Shown piece after piece: positions 1-6,714 of a stretch of DNA of 42,971 bases; positions within the stretch are counted from its first letter, which is position 1; the number at the start of each line of letters is the position of its first letter. Origin of the DNA: Candidatus Obscuribacterales bacterium. Its GTDB lineage: Bacteria; Cyanobacteriota; Vampirovibrionia; Obscuribacterales; Obscuribacteraceae. The position numbers were made by a program, and so were the translations under genes. The stretch spans positions 1 through 42,971 of the forward strand of contig JAIERK010000006.1 in assembly GCA_019746975.1 (NCBI GenBank). The letters are read 5' to 3'. Under the pieces are notes generated by a model. That model worked only from the letters and a program-made list of their open reading frames with translations, had not been told where the DNA came from and did not search any database.

Positions 1-515
1 TGGATCTCGTATCGAGTCGCAACGAAGGTAGCATCGCATTTGGTGCTTTTCGTGTCACTGCTCCGAACGCACACGTTCTCTACGCACCGTGAGATATGTG
101 TCGGCCACTCATGGATTGATTGGTACGAAACCAGTCCGTCATTGAGTTCTTCAAACCACGGCGGCGACTCAGGTAGGTGATCGCCTCTTCGCAGCCAGAC
201 AAATCCGTTGTTCTCAAGTACTGCGTGAGTTTCCACTCGCAGATTGGGAGCAGGTCTTCCTGTTTCCGGGACCAACGAACAAGCTCCAGTCGCGTCAAAA
301 CAAAAGCCATGAAATGGACATCGAATGCAGTTTTCCACTACTGCCCCCAGGCTCAGACTCGCAGATCGATGAGGGCAAGCATCGATTTGCATATGAAGCT
401 TGCCAGCTGAGTCACGCCACAAAACGAACTTCTGCGAGAAAAGAGTCACAGTAAATGGTTTCTTCCCAATTTCATTGGTCGAAGCAACTACATACCAGGC
501 GTCTGGCACCTGCAT
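1..515 (-). CDS. Rieske [2Fe-2S] oxygenase-like protein, N-terminal part (runs off the window edge)
   Basis: The frame is open from an ATG at 515 to the left edge (171 codons, no stop). The start has AAGGAG 8 nt upstream. Residues ~47-73 carry the Rieske cluster pattern C-x-H-(x)n-C-x2-H: 'ACPHRSASLSLG' followed by 'NCIRCPFHGF', which binds a 2Fe-2S centre through two Cys and two His. Downstream 'FVWLRRGDHLPESPPWF' fits ring-hydroxylating or Pheide-a-oxygenase-like Rieske proteins, which pass electrons from the cluster to a mononuclear iron in the C-terminal domain. Oddity: after 'THISRCVEN', where this family normally continues into an Asp/His iron-binding motif, none is visible before the edge. 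The gene may diverge, be rearranged or be frameshifted there. The Rieske domain itself is a secure call; the substrate is unknown. Confidence 0.8.
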   Translation of the reverse strand, partial: MQVPDAWYVVASTNEIGKKPFTVTLFSQKFVLWRDSAGKLHMQIDACPHRSASLSLGAVVENCIRCPFHGFCFDATGACSLVPETGRPAPNLRVETHAVLENNGFVWLRRGDHLPESPPWFEELNDGLVSYQSIHEWPTHISRCVENVCVRSSDTKSTKCDATFVATRYEI

Positions 516-706
516 TTGATTTACTCCTTCAATTGGGCAAAAAAGTGATCGTTGATTAAGGTCACACCACCTGCTTAACTTGATAAACGAGACCTACTTC
601 CGCAATCGAGTTGCTTAGTCACTTTCAACCAATTGTTGATTATCCTTCCTGTGTGTGCTTCGAGTGAACACTACAGTATTAACTCAAAGAGTGATTAAAG
701 GAGATT

Positions 707-862
707 GTGGTTGTGTTCATTCTGTGTGTGAAAGTAGCATACGCCCTAAACGTTTGTGTGAAAGTAGCATACGCCCTAAACGTTTTCATCTTGACACCTG
801 TCCTGGTTTCTATGTGCTGCGACGGTGACACTCATCTGTGTTGTCCTTCCGCCTATAGTTGA
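707..862 (+). CDS. Small hydrophobic Cys-containing peptide with an internal 10-residue duplication
   Basis: This short frame has 51 codons plus TGA and begins with GTG. AAAGGAG lies at 697-703, only 3 nt before the GTG at 707 but 9 nt before an in-frame GTG at 713, so the latter is the better start (49 aa). The peptide reads 'CVKVAYALNV' twice in a row, then 'FILTPVLVSMCCDGDTHLCC'. The 30-bp tandem duplication keeps the frame exactly. The first two thirds are hydrophobic enough for a membrane or signal segment, and two CC pairs sit near the C-terminus. I recognise no family. The ribosome-binding site and in-frame duplication support a real gene, but it could be a chance frame over a duplicated non-coding segment. 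Confidence 0.4.
   Translation: MVVFILCVKVAYALNVCVKVAYALNVFILTPVLVSMCCDGDTHLCCPSAYS
725..784 (+). repeat. Perfect 2 x 30-bp tandem repeat
   Basis: Positions 725-754 and 755-784 are identical 30-mers (begins TGTGTGAAAGTAGCATACGC) with no spacer. The period is a multiple of three and falls inside the small frame 707-862. With only two copies and no spacer this is not a CRISPR array. Confidence 0.97.
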
Positions 863-1039
863 CAGCTAACCACAACAAGGAGCGGAAGCAGACTGAAAAA
901 TTCTGTGCCGACGAAACTCCGATACAGACTTTCCCGTCCACTATTCATCTGTCAGAGGGAAAAGAGCGGTCCGCAGTTGTTGAAGAAGATTTTTATCGCA
1001 TACGAACTGTCAGGTCAATTCTTAATCAGGGCAGATTAG

Positions 1040-1132
1040 CTAACGCACAGCCGATGAGTCGAAATTGTCGTAGAAGGCGGCAACAATCGCGGTTGCTATT
1101 AGCAGAAAGGCAATCAAGTCGAAATAGTTCAT
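1040..1132 (-). CDS. Possible 30-residue single-span membrane peptide
   Basis: The frame runs from ATG at 1132 to TAG at 1040: 'MNYFDLIAFLLIATAIVAAF' followed by 'YDNFDSSAVR'. The first twenty residues form one clean hydrophobic helix with a short acidic and polar tail. A weak purine-rich sequence (AGGTGAAAG) precedes the ATG. The composition is typical of single-pass small membrane proteins, but at 30 residues chance is a serious alternative. No family is recognised. Confidence 0.3.
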   Translation of the reverse strand: MNYFDLIAFLLIATAIVAAFYDNFDSSAVR

Positions 1133-1257
1133 CTTTCACCTATGGCATATAATGTCGTTTTCTCTTCAAGCGAGAATTTGCGCTGTTGTCAATAGATCCT
1201 TCGGTGCTAGGCTTCTATGCTTTTGTGCTGTGGTTCGAAACAAATCAGTTTCTTCCA

Positions 1258-1614
1258 TCACATAACAACCAAAACTAATATAACTAACAAAACAGGCACC
1301 AAACCTGCTTGGATTGCGCTCTTCAACTGTTGTTGCTCCGCATCGTCGTGCCGTTCTGTAGGTCCTCGTCCACTAACCGAAAGTGCATCTTGGCTCTCAA
1401 ATTCTCTCAGTTGACCGACAAGCCTAGCTGTACCTGATGTGCTGACTGATTGACCAGTTGATCTTGAGCTGTTCCACGAGGAGCGAGGCTCAATCGCCAC
1501 AGCGCTCTCTTTGCTCAATTTGTAGTTCTCTAAGTGCTGGTGCGTTCTATACGCCGCCAGAAGTCCGTTAGATGTTTTAGAACGAATCCTCTTCGAATTA
1601 TCGAGCCAATTCAT
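1258..1614 (-). CDS. Hypothetical tail-anchored membrane protein
   Basis: The frame has 118 codons from an ATG. The first ~95 residues are polar and rich in Ser, Arg, Glu and Gln (for example 'SSWNSSRSTGQSVSTSGTA'). The C-terminus is a hydrophobic stretch, 'AGLVPVLLVILVLVVM', ending at the stop. That arrangement, a soluble cytoplasmic part with a last-residue transmembrane helix, is a tail anchor. The upstream ribosome-binding site is weak (GGGGTAAAG region). I recognise no domain. It could be a spurious frame, but the sharply hydrophobic end after a polar body is unusual for one. Confidence 0.45.
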   Translation of the reverse strand: MNWLDNSKRIRSKTSNGLLAAYRTHQHLENYKLSKESAVAIEPRSSWNSSRSTGQSVSTSGTARLVGQLREFESQDALSVSGRGPTERHDDAEQQQLKSAIQAGLVPVLLVILVLVVM

Positions 1615-2101
1615 CTTGCTTTACCCCATCTTTGTTAGATTGTCGTGTTGTTCAGATTCGATCGTTAAGGTTGCCAGCGGACTGGCTTGATTTAATGCCT
1701 ATCAGGCTCCCACGTCAGTCCTTAGTATTTCTACAATAGAGAGTTTTACCAGTAACGTCATCACACTGGAGCATGCACTTTTCAATTACCCTACAGTATG
1801 ATTAATGAATTCTCGTTTGCGACAAGGTGACGATAACCAAATACGGTGCAAACCCTATTCCGGTGTCGTTTGAAAACTCTCAGTCCGGTAGCCAAATTAG
1901 CTGATAAGCGGAGGCAAGTCGATTGTTGGAGAATGCGGGCGGTCTGGACGCCCTGACTGAGAGGAGAGCCAAGGCTAACAAGCCTAATGTCCGATTCGCG
2001 AAGTCCTCTAGGACGCACGTAGAACAATAACTAAGGATTGAAGGGATTGCAATTAACTTAGCTATGAACATCATTCCTCGTCTATTTCTTGAAGCGGCAC
2101 A
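1615..2101. other. Stretch without a convincing gene
   Basis: No frame here has a plausible start, composition or recognisable domain. The region separates the tail-anchored ORF (minus) from the DUF6671 gene (plus), so it should contain divergent promoters, but I cannot pick a reliable -35/-10 pair. Confidence 0.5.
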
Positions 2102-2977
2102 ATGCATTCTTACAAGCATCAAAAGGTAATCCTCGTAACTAAGCACGAGAAGATTCGTGCTCTGCGACCGCTCGAAATCTGTTTGGATCTCAGGATTTCG
2201 TCTTACGGGCAATTTGACACGGACCAGCTTGGTACCTTTAGCGGCGAAGTCGAGCGTCAGGGAACAGTCAGAGAGACCGTAATGCGCAAAGTTCAAGCCG
2301 GAATGGATGAAACCGGAATCGAGTTCGGGATCGCCAACGAAGGATCTTTCGGTGCCCATCCTGAGATTCCTTTTCTTTCTGCTGACCACGAAGTGATAGT
2401 CTTTGTCGACAGAAAAAATGATTGCGTCTTCTTCGAAGAAGTGGTTTCTACATATACGAACTACGGCCACTCGGTGTTCTCGGATTTCTCTGAACTATGT
2501 AGTTTCGCGCACCTGGTAGGTTTCCCTTCGCACGGGCTACTTATGACACCATCAAGCGCTCTTTATGCTTTCGACAGAAGTTCCATGCTGCTTAGCGAAG
2601 GTTTGACGCGAGGCATAACCGATCTTCGACTCCTAGAGGATTGTTTTGTTCGCTATTCGAAGTTATCGCCAGTGCAAGCAGTCTGGGTTGAGACTGATAT
2701 GAGGGCGCACTTCAACCCCAGTCGGATGAGAAATATTCGACACGCCGCAACGAAACTGGCTCGACGCTTGTGCACTAGATGTCTGAAGTGCAAAGCGCCT
2801 GGTTTTGGATTTACCGATAAGGAGGCTGGTATCCCATGTGCAAACTGCAAAAGACCAACCCTTGTGATTGGTTGGTTCATTCATGCTTGCCAGATGTGCG
2901 GTTTCCGCCATAAGATTAGGAAGTATGATGAACAATACAGAGCAGACCCTCAGTACTGCGAGGTCTGCAACCCTTGA
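2102..2977 (+). CDS. DUF6671-family protein with C-terminal zinc-ribbon cysteines
   Basis: The protein has 291 codons. The N-terminal part has the features I associate with DUF6671: 'ILVTKHEKIRAL' at residues ~10-21, 'DTDQLGTFSGEVERQGT', 'GIANEGSFGAHPEIPF' and 'HEVIVFVDRKND' by residue ~125. The C-terminal ~70 residues hold CxxC-type pairs ('CTRCLKCKAPGF', 'PCANCKRP', 'ACQMCGF', 'YCEVCNP') that look like zinc ribbons. The biochemical role of the family is not known to me. No strong Shine-Dalgarno precedes the ATG. A second, broken copy of the same family lies near the other end of the window (42176-42555 minus). The intact length and full set of Cys pairs suggest this copy is functional. Confidence 0.75.
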   Translation: MHSYKHQKVILVTKHEKIRALRPLEICLDLRISSYGQFDTDQLGTFSGEVERQGTVRETVMRKVQAGMDETGIEFGIANEGSFGAHPEIPFLSADHEVIVFVDRKNDCVFFEEVVSTYTNYGHSVFSDFSELCSFAHLVGFPSHGLLMTPSSALYAFDRSSMLLSEGLTRGITDLRLLEDCFVRYSKLSPVQAVWVETDMRAHFNPSRMRNIRHAATKLARRLCTRCLKCKAPGFGFTDKEAGIPCANCKRPTLVIGWFIHACQMCGFRHKIRKYDEQYRADPQYCEVCNP

Positions 2978-3034
2978 ATCTGAATTGCTCAATCAGGAAG
3001 AATATCAACTGTCGTGTCCTGCTAACTTAAACTT

Positions 3035-3185
3035 CTAGTGTTGCACGACTGTACTGCGAAGAGCCCTCTCTAACTCTGAAATTTGCTGCTTTAAGTCTCG
3101 ATCTGCCGTTCTATCGCTGCTCGTCTCTGATGCAGATCAGTTTCGGCTTGGTGCAGTAAATCTAGTTGTTGTTGCAGCGCGTTGC
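3035..3185 (-). pseudogene. Coiled-coil protein remnant with a frameshift
   Basis: Read on the minus strand this stretch encodes 'NALQQQLDLLHQAETDLHQR' continuing 'RAAIERQIET', then a TAA. Shifting one base, the heptad-like pattern continues as 'LKQQISELERALRSTVVQH' with a stop at 3035. Leucines and charged residues fit an amphipathic coiled coil across the junction, so a single-base change near 3080-3100 probably split one gene. The 5' part is not recoverable with confidence. There is no family assignment. Confidence 0.35.
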
Positions 3186-3319
3186 GCGCGCGCTGACCTT
3201 AATGAGCCGCGACTGGGTGATGCGTCTTTGCATTGCTCTTCTAAGCCGACAAGAAATGTCTCTATGAGAAGAAAGACGACGATTTGAAGCTTTTGCGCTT
3301 TAACCTTTAACCAGCATTC

Positions 3320-3616
3320 TTATTCTCCTATGAGCTCATGCTCGATGCTCTTTTTTATGGCTTGCATGGCTTCGACCGACTTACCGCCCGAATAGAAAAC
3401 CGCTATACACAGTCGTCCTTGACACCGATTCATCCATCCAGCGTACAAACTGTTGTTTTCGATGTGCGCTTTGATATCAGACGATAGGCCTATCTCGTAG
3501 ACTTCGAAAATTTCGTCGTGACCGCACAAAACAACATAAAGTCCATCACGAGATTCAAGCTCACATGCTTTTTCGAAAGGTCCTTGAAATTCCCACGATC
3601 CGATAGTCCAACTCAT
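3320..3616 (-). CDS. GIY-YIG-like small protein
   Basis: The protein has 98 codons from an ATG with AAGG ~13 nt upstream. Residues ~26-48 read 'GLYVVLCGHDEIFEVYEIG' then 'LSSDIKAHI', which resembles the GIY-(x)n-YIG opening of that nuclease fold. The end, 'IEHELIGE', places a Glu roughly where the fold's catalytic Glu lies. Many short stand-alone proteins have this shape; their activity is mostly untested. The usual catalytic Arg helix is not clear, so a non-catalytic role is possible. Fold call moderate, function unknown. Confidence 0.5.
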   Translation of the reverse strand: MSWTIGSWEFQGPFEKACELESRDGLYVVLCGHDEIFEVYEIGLSSDIKAHIENNSLYAGWMNRCQGRLCIAVFYSGGKSVEAMQAIKKSIEHELIGE

Positions 3617-3838
3617 TAGCTGTTATTACCTTCATGGAGCATTGTTTCGAGAAAGAGAGAACGCGACTCAGGATATCAGAGCTATTTTTCAGTTCAGCTG
3701 TTCACTCTTTTGTTCATCAGATAGAAACAACATCCTCCAACTCGTGAACTGTGTGCCACTACATTCGATACTGAACATAGGTTTATGCATGCATCCCGGA
3801 AAGCCGATCTCTGATGTTCGGCTGCTTTGCTGGTTAGG

Positions 3839-4174
3839 TTAATTTTGCGAGATTGCGATCTCTTTGGTTTCGAACACGAGTCTCGGATCTTTGCGCGAGA
3901 TGGCGCTCCAGCTTTGCCTCAACATGGACATGGCGTTCTTGAGTCGAGTCAACCACAAATTCTGGAACATACCGCGCAGGCGTAACCTGGATGACCTTCT
4001 CAAGGTCGCCTGTGCAAGTCGGTCATTGGTCGACCTACTGAATTTATCCGAACATGTTGGAGGCTCGATTCCGAGAATCCTGAATTTGTAGTTCGATACG
4101 GATTGATTGTGTTGATGCCGGAGGAGCAATCCTCCGGCTCTGGTTTCTTGATTCGGAAGCTGTAGATTTCTCAT
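3839..4174 (-). CDS. Low-confidence ORF or gene remnant
   Basis: The frame has 111 codons from an ATG preceded by CGAGGA at 8 nt. The product is Arg-rich and has no recognised domain. Another minus frame over 3834-4026 reads more like protein ('EKVIQVTPARYVPEFVVDST', 'ERHVHVEAKLERHLAQR') but lacks a start and is interrupted upstream by stops. The region may therefore be a decayed gene rather than a live one. It lies just downstream of the hypothetical gene at 4231-4614, on the same strand. Confidence 0.25.
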   Translation of the reverse strand: MRNLQLPNQETRAGGLLLRHQHNQSVSNYKFRILGIEPPTCSDKFSRSTNDRLAQATLRRSSRLRLRGMFQNLWLTRLKNAMSMLRQSWSAISRKDPRLVFETKEIAISQN

Positions 4175-4230
4175 CAGTGTGTCCTCGAAAATTTGGTAAT
4201 TCCACTTTCCCGTTAGTTCTAAATACCGTA

Positions 4231-4614
4231 TTATGCAGATGCTGAAAGTTCGTCCAATTCATATGTTGGTCTGCGCCAAGGACGCGGTCTCCTCTTCGGA
4301 GGCTCAACACCAGCTAGTTTTTGAATGTAGACGGAGACGTCTTCTTCCGACATGCCGACTATTGATTCCTCTGTTTGTACATATGCGTCCTCGTAGCAGG
4401 CGCAAATCTCATCGAAACGCTCAAATATAGCTTCCAAGGTCAGAGCTTCTTCAATACGACCGGATGTAAGAGCTTCCAAATACTTCAAGAAAATCTTCTC
4501 TCTAACTAGCCTGCCATCGGGGCTTTTAGGCAATTGCACGGAGTCGATTTCATCCCAGTGGTTTTGCAAGTATGGAATGATAACGTCGCGAATCTTCTCG
4601 TCTTTGATCTTCAT
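4231..4614 (-). CDS. Hypothetical acidic helical protein
   Basis: The frame could start at a GTG at 4644, but ATG at 4614 has AGAGG ~9 nt upstream and is preferred, giving ~127 residues beginning 'MKIKDEKIRDVIIPYLQNHW'. The protein is mostly helical and acidic ('EEALTLEAIFERFDEICACY', 'EESIVGMSEEDVSVYIQKLA') with a basic Pro/Arg segment ('PPKRRPRPWRRP') before the C-terminus. No family is recognised. Its composition and complete frame support a real gene. It is transcribed in the same direction as the downstream remnant and separated from the NarL operon by ~200 bp. Confidence 0.6.
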   Translation of the reverse strand: MKIKDEKIRDVIIPYLQNHWDEIDSVQLPKSPDGRLVREKIFLKYLEALTSGRIEEALTLEAIFERFDEICACYEDAYVQTEESIVGMSEEDVSVYIQKLAGVEPPKRRPRPWRRPTYELDELSASA

Positions 4615-4811
4615 CTTCTCAAGCCTCTTTTGAAAGTGTTTCACCCAGCATTTTGGCGGTTGGTTTGAGGTGTAATCAATCGGGGGAATTCTCTGCCGAC
4701 CGATTGACTGTGATTCAATTTAATCGCCCTGAGCGACAAAAGACATCACACTGGAGTCTAGACTTGAGGTTTCTTTCGATCACACTGCAGTGGAATTGAT
4801 GACGCAATTGC

Positions 4812-5531
4812 TCATAGGGAAACGATTCCGCGTCTAAGGGCCATTAATGCCGCTTGAGTTCTGTCGCTGGCTGAGAGTTTGTCCATTATGCGACTCATAT
4901 GAGATTTTACCGTGTCAATAGTGACACAGAGCTCTTCGGCTATCTCGTTGTTTTTCAGACCCTGAACCAATAACTGCAAAACTTCCAACTCTCGCTCCGA
5001 CAGTTCATCCGAAGGACCGACTGATTGTTTGCGTCGATTACTCTGCCGACTGTTGTTAATGGTCTCGATTTGAGATTCGGCCGTGTACTTCTGTACTTCG
5101 GCATCGAGCGAGGCGAAAAGTACTCCTGCTATCTCTGGATCGAGCCATACATCTCCACCCGCAACGGCTCTTACTGCCGAACATAAGCGCTTTATCGAAA
5201 CATCCTTCAAGCAGTATCCGCGAGCACCGGATGCCATTGCGGCAAAAACCAGCTCACTCTCTTTGTGAGAGGTGAGCATCAACAGCTTCAGTTCGGGATA
5301 GAGTAATCGAATTCGCCTGCCGGCCTCGATTCCATCAATATATGGTAATCCGATATCCATAACTACAACATCGGGTCTAACGCTTACAGCTATCTCCACG
5401 GCGCTCTCACCATCATTGGCTTCAGCGACAACTTTCATGTCGGGATTGTCGTCAATCATCGCCTTAAATCCCATTCTGGTAAGTTCCTGATCTTCGACGA
5501 TCATCACGCTAATCTTTTCAGTCACAGCCAC
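4812..5531 (-). CDS. NarL/FixJ-type response regulator
   Basis: The protein has 239 residues. The receiver domain (residues ~7-125) has the acidic pair E13-D14, phospho-acceptor D59 in 'VVVMDIGLP', T87 and K109 in 'YCLKD'. A linker of ~40 residues follows, then a LuxR-type helix-turn-helix ('LSERELEVLQLLVQGLKNNE' through 'TVKSHMSRIMDKLSASDRTQ'). It should bind DNA as a phosphorylated dimer. It is the last gene of a three-gene minus-strand unit; only 25 nt separate it from the degenerate kinase upstream, so co-transcription is likely. HisKA-type kinases more often pair with OmpR regulators, so the pairing with a NarL output here is mildly unusual. All catalytic residues are present. Confidence 0.93.
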   Translation of the reverse strand: MAVTEKISVMIVEDQELTRMGFKAMIDDNPDMKVVAEANDGESAVEIAVSVRPDVVVMDIGLPYIDGIEAGRRIRLLYPELKLLMLTSHKESELVFAAMASGARGYCLKDVSIKRLCSAVRAVAGGDVWLDPEIAGVLFASLDAEVQKYTAESQIETINNSRQSNRRKQSVGPSDELSERELEVLQLLVQGLKNNEIAEELCVTIDTVKSHMSRIMDKLSASDRTQAALMALRRGIVSL

Positions 5532-5556
5532 TTCCTCTCACAGTCAACTGGGCCAA

Positions 5557-6714
5557 CTACCTTGCTATATCGACATGCCTTGAAGCCTGCTCCTGCACTC
5601 GAGGCAGGGTAATTATGAAAGTATTGCGTCCATTAGAACTATCAAGTTCCAGGCTGCCGCCATGAGCCTCTGCCGTCCACCTGGCTAGAAAAAGTCCAAG
5701 CCCACTCATGCTACCCGTTTCCGCGCCATTATGTTCTCTCCATCGACTGCTGAATATCAACTCAATCTCGCGTGCGCTATGAGTCCTTCCTATGTACGTA
5801 ACCGCTATTTCTACAGAGCTTTCGAAGTTCAGGGACCTTATAGATACGTCAACCACCTCCTCGTTCTTCGAGCGAACCATCGACCACTCCAGAACGTTTC
5901 GAAGTAGACGAGACAACATTTTCTGATCAGCATCGACGCTCAGATCAGACGAATCATCGGGCTCGGTAAACAGCAGTTTTGGTTTCGCACTTACACTGGT
6001 CATTTCTTTTAGAACCGCGCAGAGGAGCTTAGCCACCTTAACCTTTCGGAAGTGCAGGCGGATACCAGGCTTTAGCGAGTACACAGTAAGAAGATTGTCG
6101 ATAATCAGCGCGAACTCGTCATTTTCTCTTTTGATTGCAACAAGGATATTCTCCAGATCTCGGCGCTCAAAGACACTCGTAGTACCAAGTGCTGTAGCCA
6201 CTCGATTGATCTGATTAATGCTGTTCTTGACGTCGTTAGATAGCACTGAAAGCAGTTCTTCCCGGTCGCGTTCGAGCCTCTCGGTCTCTTTCTTCATTTG
6301 GATCTCGCCGGAGATGTCGCGAGATATGGCAGATACGCCCAGAAGTTTGCCTAAATGATCCACTACCGGAGAGAGCGTCATGAAGACCACGATTCTCTCT
6401 CCGCTCTTGGTCAAACGCGAACTCTGAAAGCGACTTTTCGTCAGCTTCTTGGTAGCCTCCGCGAAGTGAGATGCGAATTCTTCAAAGTCATCGCTGCTGT
6501 AGAGTAAGCTCACATGTTGCCCGACAATTTCGTCGCTACGATATCCGTAGAGCCTCTCTGCGGAAGGGTTCCATGCTGCTATTACGCCGTCTGGGGTCTT
6601 GAAATCGATAGCATCAAAACAGCTGTCAAAGATGCTGGCGTAGAGGAGTGCACCTGTGGATGGAGCAGCGTTAATCGCTTTTCGAATCTCCTTTTTCACA
6701 CCTTTACCTCTCAT
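5557..6714 (-). CDS. PAS-domain histidine-kinase-like protein with His-to-Asn in the H-box (probable pseudokinase)
   Basis: The protein is soluble, 385 residues. A PAS domain lies at ~25-135 ('GVIAAWNPSAERLYGYRSDE'), a coiled linker at ~136-155, a HisKA-like dimerisation region at ~153-220, and a degenerate ATPase domain at ~225-375. The H-box reads 'LLSVLSNDVKNSINQI': residue 160 is Asn where the phospho-accepting His belongs (codon AAC against the expected CAC or CAT). The G1 box is also lost ('TYIGRTH' in place of D-x-G-x-G). An N-box Asn (273) and a G2-like 'GSMSGLGLF' remain. Its ATG overlaps the stop of the upstream kinase (ATGA), implying coupled translation. Autophosphorylation on the usual His is impossible; it may heterodimerise with, inhibit or scaffold the upstream kinase. 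That role is inferred. Confidence 0.85.
   Translation of the reverse strand: MRGKGVKKEIRKAINAAPSTGALLYASIFDSCFDAIDFKTPDGVIAAWNPSAERLYGYRSDEIVGQHVSLLYSSDDFEEFASHFAEATKKLTKSRFQSSRLTKSGERIVVFMTLSPVVDHLGKLLGVSAISRDISGEIQMKKETERLERDREELLSVLSNDVKNSINQINRVATALGTTSVFERRDLENILVAIKRENDEFALIIDNLLTVYSLKPGIRLHFRKVKVAKLLCAVLKEMTSVSAKPKLLFTEPDDSSDLSVDADQKMLSRLLRNVLEWSMVRSKNEEVVDVSIRSLNFESSVEIAVTYIGRTHSAREIELIFSSRWREHNGAETGSMSGLGLFLARWTAEAHGGSLELDSSNGRNTFIITLPRVQEQASRHVDIAR

Noticed and set aside
725..784. 30-bp repeat as a CRISPR array
   Set aside because: Only two copies with no spacer between them, and no cas genes nearby; the repeats fit an in-frame duplication.
1880..2470. 196-codon minus-strand ORF
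   Set aside because: It overlaps the well-supported DUF6671 gene antisense and has no recognisable motif.
1760..4756. Shared 13-mer CATCACACTGGAG near 1760 and 4744
   Set aside because: Several 13-mer matches are expected by chance in 43 kb; no further similarity surrounds them.
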